NCBI GenBank assembly: GCA_023387985.1
Contig: JAEWHC010000009.1
Location: 1,178,001 to 1,242,000 of the forward strand
Length of the DNA: 64,000 bases
From: Bacteroidota bacterium
GTDB lineage: Bacteria; Bacteroidota; Bacteroidia; Chitinophagales; Chitinophagaceae
Reading direction: 5' to 3'
A program made the translations under genes and the position numbers. This document shows, one piece after another, positions 28,786 through 37,875 of the stretch (position 1 is its first letter; each line of letters starts with the position of its first letter). The notes below the pieces were generated by a model, which was given only the letters and a program-made list of their open reading frames with translations, did no database searches and was not told the origin of the DNA.

Positions 28786-29052
28786 TTAAAAGGTGCAGGA
28801 AATGGTTCCGGTTATGCTTGCCGGAGTAATGGGATTGACACTGTGGTTTTCATGCAAACTCCAGGTTTTGGTTTTGGTAATGTCCTCGCCCCGCAGATTT
28901 GGCTTGACATGAGGGTGGGTGTATGGGGCACAGAAGTCAGGTGCCGGGAATGGTTTAAGCGGAATGATGGCGTGGTCCAATTCCTGGGCCCCGGGTATTG
29001 CTCCAGCCTGGAAGGCACCCGCAAGTAAAAAGACATTATATAAGGATTTCAT
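28786..29052 (-). CDS. Hypothetical small His-rich secreted protein upstream of the PepSY gene
   Basis: This frame encodes 88 residues with a possible signal peptide (MKSLYNVFLLAGAFQAGA). The rest carries several His residues (ELDHAI, YTHPHVKP, LHENHS), two Cys and Pro-rich segments. It ends 11 nt before the GTG of the PepSY gene and reads in the same direction, so co-transcription is likely. I do not recognise the family. The His pairs could bind a metal, which would fit the PepSY neighbour, but that is inference. It could also be non-coding. Confidence 0.4.
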   Translation of the reverse strand: MKSLYNVFLLAGAFQAGAIPGAQELDHAIIPLKPFPAPDFCAPYTHPHVKPNLRGEDITKTKTWSLHENHSVNPITPASITGTISCTF

Positions 29053-29196
29053 TTGAAGGTCAGTTTTGTAATTGTGGCTGCAAAAGAAGTGGGCGAAAGC
29101 CTTCCATGGTATAGCTACCGGGAAATCCGGTTTTGAAATCGGGAAATTCAGTACTCCGCTTATAGAAAACTGCTAAAAGAAAGCCGCTAATCCATT

Positions 29197-29226
29197 TTTG
29201 ATCAGTCCGTTTATTCAATATATTTG
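29197..29226 (+). promoter_or_regulatory. -33/-7 promoter of the FG-GAP/ASPIC lipoprotein gene
   Basis: TTTG at 29197-29200, an 18-nt spacer and TATATTTG at 29219-29226 match the Bacteroidota promoter. The ATG at 29236 lies 9 nt after the element, so the leader would be only a few bases long. Confidence 0.75.
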
Positions 29227-29235
29227 GATTTGCGT

Positions 29236-32200
29236 ATGAAAAAAATTTCTGCTATTGCCTGCCTCGTATTTTTGTTTGGCTGCGTCCAAAATCCTGAGCG
29301 TTTTACCCATCTGTCCCCTGAGGAGTCCGGAATCGATTTCACCAACGAGATTACAGCGACCGCAGGAATGAACATTGTGAATTACGAATATCTCTACAAT
29401 GGGGGAGGTACAGGTGTTGGTGATTTTAACGGGGATGGGTTGCCCGATTTGTTTTTTGCCGGAAACCAGGTGCCCTCGAAAATGTACATGAACAAAGGCA
29501 GCCTGAAATTTGAAGACGTTACTGATCGTACCGGAATCCTTCCCGGGATCCGGTGGGCAAAAGGCATTTCGGTAATCGATATCAATGGTGATGGGCTGCC
29601 TGATATTTACCTTTCTGTTGCTCAGGAAAAAGAACCTGAAAAACGCCGGAACCTGCTTTACGTATCACAAGGCAATAATCCGGAAACCGGAATTCCATTA
29701 TTCCGGGAAATGGCGGCGGATTATGGTTTGAATGACACCAGCCACACGCAGATGGCGAGCTTTTTTGATTATGACAATGATGGCGATCTCGATGTTTTTC
29801 TATTGGTCAATGAACTGGAGCAAAGCACAAACGCGTATGTTTATCAATCTGTTCGCGACAGTACTTTCAATCGCGATAAGCTGTTTCAAAACAATTGGGA
29901 TAACGAAAAGGGGCACCCTGTTTTTTCGGATGTCTCCATGGAAGCGGGGATCAGTTATGGTGGTTATGGATTGGGTGTTCATACTGCAGACCTGAACCTG
30001 GATGGATGGACTGATATATATGTCAGCAATGATTTTTTGAGCAATGATGTGCTTTATATCAATAATGGGAACGGCGGATTTACCAATGAGATCCGAACCT
30101 GGTTTAAATACACCGCACGCAATGGCATGGGCCTCGATATCGCGGATTTCAATAACGACAGCCTCGACGACATCATCCAGCTCGATATGATGCCCGGCGA
30201 TAATTTCCGGGCAAAGACCATGTTCAATCCCATGAACTACAACACCTATCAAAACTATGACCGCTACGGGTATATGTACCAATACCCGCGCAACGTTTTG
30301 CAGCTGAACCAGGGCTTTTACCAGGTTCCGGGTCAGGCGAAGGCTCAGCCGTTATTCGCAGAAATTGGTTTTCTTGCCGGTATAACGAGCACAGATTGGA
30401 GCTGGTCGTCTCTTTTTGCTGACCTGGACAATGATGGCTGGAAAGACCTGATCGTCAGCAATGGCTTGCCGAAAGATATGAGCGACATGGATTTCATGGC
30501 TTATCGCGACCAGGCGCTCAACCTGGTACCCGTAGAGCAGATTCTCAATGAACTTCCTTCGGTGAAGATCAGCAATTTCATTTTCCGGAATAACCGTGAT
30601 CTGAGCTTTGCGGACAAGACTGTGGCCTGGGGTTGGAACCAGCCCGGGTTTTCAGCGGGGATGGCCTACGCCGACCTGGATACCGATGGCGACCTTGATG
30701 TGGTATTGAACAATACCAATATGCCTTCACAGATTATACGGAATAATCAACGAGAACTTTCCGGGGACAGCAGCAGATATTTACGTATTCAATTGAAAGG
30801 TGATTCCCTCAACAAAACAGGTATCGGATCAAAAATGAAAATCTTCTACAAAGGACAGGTGCAATCTGCCACCCTCAATCCTTACCGGGGATATTTGTCG
30901 AGTGTAGAAGACAAAGTGCATTTTGGAACCGGAAACGTGCAAATGGTGGATTCTTTGGTCGTACTGTGGCCGGATGGAAATTCTTCATTATTGAAAAATA
31001 TTCCCACCGACACCACCATCACCATTTCTAGAAATACGGCAACGGCAGGCAGCAGGGTAGCGAAGGAAATACAACCTTTTTTCAAACATACATTAAATCA
31101 AAACGGTCTCCACTTTTTTGCAGAGGAAATGGATTATGTAGATTATTCCGATCAGCGGCTGTTGCCCCACAAATTATCCCAATATGGTCCCGGCATAGCC
31201 TGCAGCGATATTGACGGAGATGGAAGGTCAGATGTGATTATAGGAGGATCGGCAGGTAAACCTGTTGCCATTTTCCGGCAGCTGAAAGATGGCCTTTGGG
31301 AAAAAGAAATCCTTGGCAATTTTACGCTCCAGCATAAAGGCGACAACCTGGGAATTTGTTTGTTTGATGCCGACAATGATGGTTTCCCCGATCTGTACAT
31401 TGCTACCGGCGGCAATGAATATCCTGCAGAAAACAATGCGTATGCCGATTTTTTCTACCGGAATAATGGTAAGGGAAAATTTATTGCGGACAGCACCGCC
31501 TTTCCTACAAACTACTCCAGCAGCAGCGCAGTAAAAGCAGCCGATATCAATGGCGATGGGTACCTGGATTTGTTTGTGGGTACCCGCAATATTCCCGGCA
31601 GATATCCAATGGCGGGTTCAGGGATTATTTACCTGAATGATGGCAAAGGACGATTTGAAAATGTAACTAAAGACTTAGCCCCGGGACTGGAAAATATCGG
31701 GATGATTACAGATGCGCTTTGGACAGATATCAACAACGACCATGCTCCCGACCTTCTCGTAGTTGGTGAATGGATGGCTCCACGCCTTTTCAAAAATGAA
31801 AATGGCAAGCTGGTATTGCAAACAACTGTCCTCGGTGAATATACAGGATGGTTCAACAGCATTGGTGCCGGTGATATCGACAATGACGGTGATATGGACT
31901 ATGTACTGGGTAATTACGGAATGAATGGATTTCTGCGACCTGATCCACATTACCCTGTAAATATTTACTCTGGTGATTTCCAGGGCAACAATGGATTTGG
32001 CAGCCTTCTTACCTCTTTCTATCCTTTTGAACCCCAGGGAGAATTGAGGGAATTTCCCGTTGCCGGACGCGATGATGTGATCCATGAAATTTTTTATGTA
32101 CGACGGAAATTTCCATTTTATCATCAATTCGCAAGGGCTACTGTTGACAGCATTTTGGACACCAGACAAAAAAATGATGCCCATAAGCTTTCTGCAACTT

Positions 32201-32784
32201 TCGCCAAATCCTGCTGGATCGAGAATAAAGGAAATTATGAATTCATCGTACATGAGCTGCCGGTGCAAGCACAGTTTTCACCGGTATTCGGCTCAGTGCT
32301 GCAGGACATCAATGCCGACGGAAAATTAGATATCCTCATTTCCGGAAATGACCATTCCATGGCGCCATATCTCGGCATGAATGCCGCTTCCAATGGCCTT
32401 GTTTTACTGGGTGATGGCAAAGGCGGTTTTGTTCCGCTTCAACCCGGTGAGAGCGGATTATATATACCCGGCGATGCGAAAGCATTGGCAGCCATTCCTT
32501 CCGGGAATACGCTTTTGTACCTGGCTACACAAAACAAGGGGCCTTTAGTGACCTTTGAATGGCAAAACCGCACTGCACAGCCAATTCTGCCTATTCGGGC
32601 CGGCGACATTTCCGCTCTGGTAACAATGCAAAATGGCTCCAAAAGAAAGATGGAATTTTATTATGGGTCAGGTTATTTGGCTCAGTCAGCAAGGTACCTG
32701 GTCGTTCCGCCAAGGGCTCTGGAAATCCGGTTTTTTTCACGAAATGGAAATGAACGCGTTATAAAGGCGGGAGTGCAGAAGTAA
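29236..32784 (+). CDS. CRTAC1-like FG-GAP/VCBS repeat lipoprotein with ASPIC/UnbV domain
   Basis: A 1182-residue surface or periplasmic lipoprotein. The ATG at 29236 gives the lipoprotein signal KKISAIACLVFLFGC with the lipobox Cys18. Many calcium-binding FG-GAP/VCBS units follow: DFNGDGLPDLFF, DINGDGLPDIYL, DYDNDGDLDVFL, DLNLDGWTDIYV and DLDNDGWKDLIV in the first propeller. An ASPIC/UnbV domain near residues 510-600 has LRIQLKGD-x-NKTGIGSK and YLSSVEDKVHFGTG. A second set of repeats (DIDGDGRSDVII, DADNDGFPDLYI, DINGDGYLDLFV, DIDNDGDMDYVL) ends near residue 1060. Relatives are usually near SusC/SusD pairs; here it stands alone. Function is unknown. Confidence 0.9.
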   Translation: MKKISAIACLVFLFGCVQNPERFTHLSPEESGIDFTNEITATAGMNIVNYEYLYNGGGTGVGDFNGDGLPDLFFAGNQVPSKMYMNKGSLKFEDVTDRTGILPGIRWAKGISVIDINGDGLPDIYLSVAQEKEPEKRRNLLYVSQGNNPETGIPLFREMAADYGLNDTSHTQMASFFDYDNDGDLDVFLLVNELEQSTNAYVYQSVRDSTFNRDKLFQNNWDNEKGHPVFSDVSMEAGISYGGYGLGVHTADLNLDGWTDIYVSNDFLSNDVLYINNGNGGFTNEIRTWFKYTARNGMGLDIADFNNDSLDDIIQLDMMPGDNFRAKTMFNPMNYNTYQNYDRYGYMYQYPRNVLQLNQGFYQVPGQAKAQPLFAEIGFLAGITSTDWSWSSLFADLDNDGWKDLIVSNGLPKDMSDMDFMAYRDQALNLVPVEQILNELPSVKISNFIFRNNRDLSFADKTVAWGWNQPGFSAGMAYADLDTDGDLDVVLNNTNMPSQIIRNNQRELSGDSSRYLRIQLKGDSLNKTGIGSKMKIFYKGQVQSATLNPYRGYLSSVEDKVHFGTGNVQMVDSLVVLWPDGNSSLLKNIPTDTTITISRNTATAGSRVAKEIQPFFKHTLNQNGLHFFAEEMDYVDYSDQRLLPHKLSQYGPGIACSDIDGDGRSDVIIGGSAGKPVAIFRQLKDGLWEKEILGNFTLQHKGDNLGICLFDADNDGFPDLYIATGGNEYPAENNAYADFFYRNNGKGKFIADSTAFPTNYSSSSAVKAADINGDGYLDLFVGTRNIPGRYPMAGSGIIYLNDGKGRFENVTKDLAPGLENIGMITDALWTDINNDHAPDLLVVGEWMAPRLFKNENGKLVLQTTVLGEYTGWFNSIGAGDIDNDGDMDYVLGNYGMNGFLRPDPHYPVNIYSGDFQGNNGFGSLLTSFYPFEPQGELREFPVAGRDDVIHEIFYVRRKFPFYHQFARATVDSILDTRQKNDAHKLSATFAKSCWIENKGNYEFIVHELPVQAQFSPVFGSVLQDINADGKLDILISGNDHSMAPYLGMNAASNGLVLLGDGKGGFVPLQPGESGLYIPGDAKALAAIPSGNTLLYLATQNKGPLVTFEWQNRTAQPILPIRAGDISALVTMQNGSKRKMEFYYGSGYLAQSARYLVVPPRALEIRFFSRNGNERVIKAGVQK

Positions 32785-32786
32785 AA

Positions 32787-33557
32787 TCAAAACCGGAGAT
32801 GCCTTACCGTCATACCCTCGTTGATGAGTTGCTTCAAGGATTCGATCCCTATCTTCAGGTGACGCTGAACATATTTGGTAGTGACTTTTTTATCGCTGTC
32901 AGCGGTTTTAACACCTTCCGGAACCATAGGGCTATCGCTAACGAGCAACAAAGCACCGGTGGGAATTTTGTTGAAAAAGCCAACCGTAAATATGGTCGCG
33001 GTTTCCATGTCAACCGCGTACGCCCGAATCTCTTCAAGGTAAGATTTGAATACGTCATCATGTTCCCAAACCCGCCGGTTGGTAGTGTAACAGGTACCCG
33101 TCCAGTAATCGGTTTTGAAATCGCGGATGGTTGTTGAAACCGCTTTTTGCAAAGCAAAAGCCGGGAGTGCGGGAACTTCGGGCGGGAAATAGTCGTTGCT
33201 TGTACCTTCGCCGCGTATGGCCGCAATGGGTAAAATAAGATCACCAATCTTATTCCTTTTTTTCAATCCGCCGCATTTGCCCAAAAACAATACAGCTTTT
33301 GGCTTTATGGCAGACAAAAGATCCATAATTGTAGCTGCACCAGGACTACCCATTCCAAAATTGATAATGGTAATATTATCTGAAGTTGCACACATCATGG
33401 GCTTGTCGTGGCCGAATATTTCAACGCCATGCCATTCTGCAAACAATTCAACATAATTGGCAAAATTGGTAAGCAAAATGTATTCGCCAAATTGCTTAAG
33501 CGGCATTCCGGTATACCGAGGCAACCAATTCTTTACAATTTCAATCTTTTCTTTCAT
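32787..33557 (-). CDS. amn: AMP nucleosidase (short Bacteroidota type)
   Basis: A 256-residue cytoplasmic member of the nucleoside phosphorylase fold. It contains NITIINFGMGSPGAATIMDLL, the phosphate/nucleotide binding part, VLFLGKCGGLKKRNKIGDLILP, and VDMETATIFTVGF with the base/ribose-contacting Glu. ALLLVSDSPMVPEGVKT is typical of AMP nucleosidases of this phylum. The reaction releases adenine and ribose 5-phosphate from AMP. It converges on the FG-GAP gene with 2 nt between the stops, and is divergent from the HsdR-N-like gene with 54 nt between starts. It lacks the N-terminal extension of the E. coli enzyme. Confidence 0.88.
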   Translation of the reverse strand: MKEKIEIVKNWLPRYTGMPLKQFGEYILLTNFANYVELFAEWHGVEIFGHDKPMMCATSDNITIINFGMGSPGAATIMDLLSAIKPKAVLFLGKCGGLKKRNKIGDLILPIAAIRGEGTSNDYFPPEVPALPAFALQKAVSTTIRDFKTDYWTGTCYTTNRRVWEHDDVFKSYLEEIRAYAVDMETATIFTVGFFNKIPTGALLLVSDSPMVPEGVKTADSDKKVTTKYVQRHLKIGIESLKQLINEGMTVRHLRF

Positions 33558-33599
33558 AGCAGCTAATAAGAAAACTAAAGGTAATTAAACTTAGGTTTA

Positions 33600-33607
33600 T
33601 AGTTTTG
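33600..33607 (+). promoter_or_regulatory. -7 element abutting the HsdR-N-like gene
   Basis: TAGTTTTG matches TAnnTTTG and ends 4 nt before the ATG at 33612, which suggests a leaderless transcript. No -33 TTG is evident. Confidence 0.5.
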
Positions 33608-33611
33608 ACGA

Positions 33612-34061
33612 ATGGTGAGTTTAGCCTTTGATGCTAGGCAAATTAAAACACAACAAAGAGATGGAATGGATATGGTATTTGATCCGATCCGTAAAAAGTG
33701 GCTGCTGCTTACTGAGGAGGAGTGGGTGCGCCAGTGCGTTTTGGCCTGGCTTTGCCAAACGGCAGGGGTTCCGGCCTCTATGATCGCACTGGAAAAAATC
33801 CTTCAATTGCCCGACAGAAAGCGGCGGTTCGATATCCTGGTTTATAACCATGAGCATCAACCACAGATGCTTATTGAGTGCAAAGCACCCAGTGTAGCCA
33901 TTTCAGAAAAAGCAGTTCGGCAATTGCTGAGTTATAAAATGATGCTATCCTGCCGTTACATCATGCTGAGCAATGGCCATCACAACCGTATTTGGGAGAT
34001 CAGTGGCACATCGGTGCAGGAGATAAATTTGCTGCCGCCTTATGCTGCCTGGGTTTGCTGA
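33612..34061 (+). CDS. Stand-alone HsdR N-terminal-like nuclease-fold protein
   Basis: This 149-residue protein matches the widespread Bacteroidota small protein with a type I restriction enzyme R N-terminal domain. After FDPIRKKWLLLTEEEWVRQ it shows a PD-(D/E)xK-like core: RRFDILVYNHEHQPQMLIECKAP, with the acidic Asp followed about 13 residues later by IECK. LLSYKMMLSCRYIMLSNG is the usual next helix and strand. No helicase or methylase subunit lies nearby, so it is not part of a visible restriction system. Its 3' end overlaps the tail of the symporter gene on the other strand by 22 nt. Its biological role is unknown. Confidence 0.8.
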   Translation: MVSLAFDARQIKTQQRDGMDMVFDPIRKKWLLLTEEEWVRQCVLAWLCQTAGVPASMIALEKILQLPDRKRRFDILVYNHEHQPQMLIECKAPSVAISEKAVRQLLSYKMMLSCRYIMLSNGHHNRIWEISGTSVQEINLLPPYAAWVC

Positions 34062-35476
34062 GGCAAATTCAATTCGCCTTCACTATGGGCCACAATGGTA
34101 CATACTGTAGCATCTCCGGTAACATTAACCACGGTGCGACACATATCCAGGATACGGTCTACCGGAAAAACAATGGCTATCCATGCGGGATTTAACCCTA
34201 CTGATTCCAATACCAGGATCATCATCACCAGTCCGGCGCTTGGGGTAGCGGAAGCACCGATAGAAGCGAGTGTGGCGGTAAGAACGATAATCAGCTGTTG
34301 TCCGAGGGTAAGATCGATCATATGCAATTGCGCAAGAAAAACCACAGCCACAGCCTGGTACATGCAGGTACCATCCATATTGATGGTTGCGCCAATTGGC
34401 AGCACAAAGCTGCTGATGTTTTTGGAAACACCCATGTTTTCCTGCAGGCATTCGAGGGTAACAGGCAGGGTGGCGGCACTGCTGCTCGTGCTGAAGGCCA
34501 GGAACTGTGCCGGGCTTATATTTTTAAAAAACTGGCGGTACGTTATTTTCTTCACCCAGATTGATACCAAGGTGGGGTAAAACACAAAAAGAATAAAAGC
34601 AAGTCCAATAACCGCGGTGATAGAATAGGAGCCCAGGCTCTTAAAAATTTCAAGCACTTGGCCGGGTGTATCTGCCATTTTTGCAACAATGCCTGCAAGC
34701 AAAGCGAAAACGAAAAATGGTGCTGCCTGCATTACAAAATCTACCATTTTCAGAAACACCGCATTCATACCATTGATAAAATCCAGCACCGGCATGGTAA
34801 CTTCCCGTGGCGTAAAAATCATAGCGATACCGAAAAAGAGGGCAAAAAAGATCACCTGCAACATCAGCCGGTTATCGCCGATTGAGTAAATGATATTTTC
34901 CGGAACCATGTCAATGAGGAACTGCAGCGGGCTCTGCTCTTTTGCGGCTGACGCTGTTTGCTGTGCAGTTTCAAAATTCAATTGTTTGGCAGCGAGCTTG
35001 TCCTGGTCCTCCTGGGATATGGCCTCATTCACCATTTCGGCATAAGCCGGATCTCTCATGATATACCGGCCGTCTTTGGGTACCGGAACGCCTGGCGTAT
35101 TTTCCACCCAGATTTCGTAATCAATCCTGTTTTTTACGCGCTGGGTTTCATCAATGTGTTTACCTGGTGAAATAATATTTACGATGGTTATACCCACTAT
35201 CGCGGCCATGATGGTGGTGGCTATATAAAAAGTCAGTGTTTTAAAACCCAGCCTGCCCAGCCTGGATACATCAGTAAGACTTGCAACACCGCTAATGATC
35301 GAGAACAGCACAAGCGGAACCGCTATAAGTTTTAATAGCTGAATGAATATGGTGCCGAATGGATCAATCCATTTGATGGTAAAATTATTCCAGCCGAGTG
35401 AACTGCTTAAAAATGCCCAGGCAATGCCCAGGGCAAGCCCGATGATGATCTTGAAGTGTAATGGTAATTTTTTCAT
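34040..35476 (-). CDS. Dicarboxylate/amino acid:cation symporter (DAACS/GltP family)
   Basis: A 478-residue inner-membrane carrier; the ATG at 35476 is preferred over an in-frame TTG nine bases upstream. It has about eight membrane segments and two re-entrant loops. FGTIFIQLLKLIAVPLVLFSIISG is the early conserved block. The substrate site is formed by the serine-rich FSTSSSAATLPVTLECL and the NMDGT motif in GATINMDGTCMYQAV, and GASATPSAG marks the second re-entrant loop. A polar insertion of about 100 residues (around 110-200) is longer than in E. coli GltP. Substrates of the family are glutamate, aspartate or C4-dicarboxylates coupled to Na+ or H+; which one applies here is not decidable. 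Confidence 0.93.
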   Translation of the reverse strand: MKKLPLHFKIIIGLALGIAWAFLSSSLGWNNFTIKWIDPFGTIFIQLLKLIAVPLVLFSIISGVASLTDVSRLGRLGFKTLTFYIATTIMAAIVGITIVNIISPGKHIDETQRVKNRIDYEIWVENTPGVPVPKDGRYIMRDPAYAEMVNEAISQEDQDKLAAKQLNFETAQQTASAAKEQSPLQFLIDMVPENIIYSIGDNRLMLQVIFFALFFGIAMIFTPREVTMPVLDFINGMNAVFLKMVDFVMQAAPFFVFALLAGIVAKMADTPGQVLEIFKSLGSYSITAVIGLAFILFVFYPTLVSIWVKKITYRQFFKNISPAQFLAFSTSSSAATLPVTLECLQENMGVSKNISSFVLPIGATINMDGTCMYQAVAVVFLAQLHMIDLTLGQQLIIVLTATLASIGASATPSAGLVMMILVLESVGLNPAWIAIVFPVDRILDMCRTVVNVTGDATVCTIVAHSEGELNLPQQTQAA

Positions 35477-35574
35477 TGGCAACAAATAATCTTTGAAGCC
35501 GCCGGGTTAGAATTAATATACTATGGGAATGCAGTTGATCTGCAAATGCCGGTGTCGTGCCTCAAAATAAAGCT

Positions 35575-36063
35575 TTAAGCCTGAAAATTAAGGATAATCT
35601 TGTCAAGTTGGGTATTTACCGTCCTGATTTTTACGCCAGAAGTTTCCAGCATTTTTTTGGAAGCCAATGTTGAATCGGTGTTTTCGTATTTATTGGAAAG
35701 ATAAATCACTTCTTTTATACCGGATTGAATGATGGCCTTGGTACATTCATTGCAGGGGAAAAGCGCGGTATAAATTCGGCATCCATGCAGGTTGATGCCG
35801 ATATTGTTCAAAATGGCATTCAACTCGGCATGGCAAACGTAGGGGTATTTCGTTTCCAGGAAATTGCCTTCCCGCACCCAGGGGAAATCATCATCACTAA
35901 TGCCCATGGGCATGCCATTATACCCGGTTCCCACAATCTTATTCTGGGGATTTACGATGCATGCGCCAACCTGTGTTCCCGGGTCTTTGCTGCGTTGTGC
36001 GCTCAGCAGGGCGACGCCCATAAAATATTCATCCCAGGTAATATATTCCGCTCTTTTTGCCAT
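35575..36063 (-). CDS. Deoxycytidylate deaminase
   Basis: A 162-residue zinc enzyme of the cytidine deaminase fold that converts dCMP to dUMP for thymidylate synthesis. The ATG at 36063 starts MAKRAEYITWDEYFMGVALL, as in the family; a longer frame upstream would pass through a -7 promoter element. Zinc and catalytic residues are CHAELNAI (His78, Glu80) and PCNEC (Cys104, Cys107). SAQRSKDPGTQVGACIV and GYNGMPMGISDDDFPW are typical for dCMP deaminases rather than tRNA or guanine deaminases. It is separated from gdhA upstream by a terminator, so it has its own promoter. Confidence 0.93.
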   Translation of the reverse strand: MAKRAEYITWDEYFMGVALLSAQRSKDPGTQVGACIVNPQNKIVGTGYNGMPMGISDDDFPWVREGNFLETKYPYVCHAELNAILNNIGINLHGCRIYTALFPCNECTKAIIQSGIKEVIYLSNKYENTDSTLASKKMLETSGVKIRTVNTQLDKIILNFQA

Positions 36064-36068
36064 GGGCA

Positions 36069-36076
36069 CAAATGTA
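36069..36076 (-). promoter_or_regulatory. -7 element abutting the dCMP deaminase gene
   Basis: On the minus strand the site reads TACATTTG and ends 5 nt before the ATG at 36063. This supports the shorter start and suggests a leaderless mRNA. Confidence 0.55.
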
Positions 36077-36120
36077 ATGTTTGCCCTGAACAATTGACTT
36101 GCCAAAAAGTGATCCGACAT

Positions 36121-36148
36121 AAAAAACAAAGGCCGGAATGCCGGCCTT
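36121..36148 (-). terminator. gdhA terminator
   Basis: The stem AAGGCCGG / CCGGCCTT (36129-36148) has a 4-nt loop. Read on the minus strand it is followed by TTTGTTTTTT, so it ends gdhA transcripts. Confidence 0.9.
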
Positions 36149-36173
36149 CGCGTAATGTAGATTTGGTATTTGT

Positions 36174-37589
36174 TTAGGGGAAAATGCCCAGTTCCTGGTA
36201 AGCTCGTCCAACCTTATCAATGGCCACCACGTATGCTGCCGTACGCATATCCGGAATTTCCGGATTGGCATGCCAGGCATTGAGCACATCAATGGTGGCA
36301 TCGCCCATGGTTTCTTCAAGGCCACTGTGCACCAGGTCTATTTCGGTGGCACCGCGGGTAATGAAATCACGCTCTTTTTCAGGAACATCACCAGAGGACA
36401 GTTCCTCAATCACTTTCAAAATACTCCGGTTGGTGTTTTGCTGAAAACGTCTTTCCATGCGCCCATAACGGATATGGCTCAGGTTTTTCAACCATTCAAA
36501 ATAGGAAACGGTTACCCCGCCCGCATTCAGGTACATATCCGGAACTACCAGGATTCCTTTTTCCAGCATGATCTCATCGGCCTCCGGCGTGCAGGGGCCA
36601 TTGGCAGCTTCAGCAACTACTTTCGCTTTAATACGCGGAGCGTTATCTTTATGGATGACATTTTCCAGCGCGGCAGGGATCAGGATGTCGCAATCAAGCT
36701 CAAGCGCTTCACCGGTATTGGTGATGTTGGTTGCGCCAGGAAAATCTAAAATGCTTCCGGTATCTTTACGGTGTTGCCACACATCCTGAACGTTCAGTCC
36801 GTTTTCATTATACACGGCGCCTTCGTATTCTGCAAGGCAAATGATCTTACAGCCGCCCAGTTCTTCAAAAAATTTCGCGGCATGAAAACCCACATTGCCG
36901 AGGCCCTGAACTACAACCGTTTTTCCTTCGAGACCAGGACTCAGGTTGGCTTTTTTCAATATAACTTCATTATTTAAAGCTTCACGCATGCCATAAAATA
37001 CGCCAAGCCCCGTGGCTTCTTTGCGGCCATGCACACCACCTTGAGTTACCGGTTTCCCGGTTACACAACCCAGTGCATCAATTTCACCGGGGCGATAGCT
37101 CATGTACGTGTCGGCAATCCAGGCCATTTCCCGTTCGCCGGTTCCGTAATCCGGAGCCGGTACATCAATGGCGGGGCCGATAAAGTTTTTCTTCACCAGT
37201 TCTGAAGTATAGCGACGGGTTATTTTTTCCAGTTCGTATGTGGAATAATTGCGGGGATTGATTTTTACACCACCTTTTGCACCACCGAACGGAACATTTA
37301 CAATTGCACATTTATAAGTCATCAATGCAGCAAGCGCCATTACTTCATCCTGGTCCACTGCCTCTGCAAAACGGATACCGCCTTTGCATGGCGTTTTGTG
37401 GTGGCTGTGCTGCACCCGGTAAGCTTCGATTACTTCAATGCGCCCATCATCCATTTTTACCGGAAACCGCATTCGGTAAACGGAGTTCGCGGCCTTGATC
37501 TGTTCCAGTAAACCCTGTTCCCATTTGGTGTACTTTGCTGCTTTGTCAAAGCTTCTGCCAACATTTTCAAAAAAGCTGTAATTAGACAT
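36174..37589 (-). CDS. gdhA: Glutamate dehydrogenase (Glu/Leu/Phe/Val dehydrogenase family)
   Basis: This 471-residue cytoplasmic enzyme interconverts glutamate with 2-oxoglutarate and ammonia. The substrate domain holds HHKTPCKGGIRF with the conserved Lys, VPFGGAKGGVKINP and IDVPAPDYGTGEREMAW. The Rossmann domain has the dinucleotide loop VVQGLGNVGFHAAKFF, then CDILIPAALENVIH, AEAANGPCTPEAD and PDMYLNAGGVTVSYFEW. The order and length (about 420 plus a tail) fit the hexameric NAD-type class; coenzyme preference cannot be fixed by eye. It is a single gene with its own terminator, next to the ccm genes on the same strand. Confidence 0.95.
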   Translation of the reverse strand: MSNYSFFENVGRSFDKAAKYTKWEQGLLEQIKAANSVYRMRFPVKMDDGRIEVIEAYRVQHSHHKTPCKGGIRFAEAVDQDEVMALAALMTYKCAIVNVPFGGAKGGVKINPRNYSTYELEKITRRYTSELVKKNFIGPAIDVPAPDYGTGEREMAWIADTYMSYRPGEIDALGCVTGKPVTQGGVHGRKEATGLGVFYGMREALNNEVILKKANLSPGLEGKTVVVQGLGNVGFHAAKFFEELGGCKIICLAEYEGAVYNENGLNVQDVWQHRKDTGSILDFPGATNITNTGEALELDCDILIPAALENVIHKDNAPRIKAKVVAEAANGPCTPEADEIMLEKGILVVPDMYLNAGGVTVSYFEWLKNLSHIRYGRMERRFQQNTNRSILKVIEELSSGDVPEKERDFITRGATEIDLVHSGLEETMGDATIDVLNAWHANPEIPDMRTAAYVVAIDKVGRAYQELGIFP

Positions 37590-37629
37590 AAATTTTCTTT
37601 TTGGTTTTCAATCGTTGATGATTTGTTGT

Positions 37630-37875
37630 TTATTTTTCAAATCCTTTTTCAATATTGCGGATATTCATTTCTTTTTCAAGCTTCCTTACCTTTCCTTCGA
37701 TGCGGATGAGATAAATGAACAGCCCAATAAAAATTATGGTGATAACGGCCACAACCACATAGATTTTTCCGTTGCTGCGCATAACATCGGCCATTTCAAC
37801 GGTTTCAGTTTGCTGCGCCAGCGCCACCAAAGCGACAAAAAACAAACCTAGCGTGGAGATTATTTTCTTAATCAT
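37630..37875 (-). CDS. ccmD: CcmD-like small membrane protein of cytochrome c maturation
   Basis: An 81-residue protein with a signal-like first helix (MIKKIISTLGLFFVALVALAQ), one further membrane helix (IYVVVAVITIIFIGLFIYLIRI) and a charged cytoplasmic tail (KVRKLEKEMNIRNIEKG). This is the CcmD layout found next to CcmC in Bacteroidota. CcmD helps release holo-CcmE from the CcmABC complex. Its ATG overlaps the end of the ccmC-like gene by 8 nt, so translation is coupled. The name depends on size, topology and neighbour. Confidence 0.75.
   Translation of the reverse strand: MIKKIISTLGLFFVALVALAQQTETVEMADVMRSNGKIYVVVAVITIIFIGLFIYLIRIEGKVRKLEKEMNIRNIEKGFEK

Noticed and set aside
33612..34061. 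Part of a type I restriction-modification system
   Set aside because: No hsdM, hsdS or helicase motor is near; only the N-terminal-like domain is present as a complete small gene.
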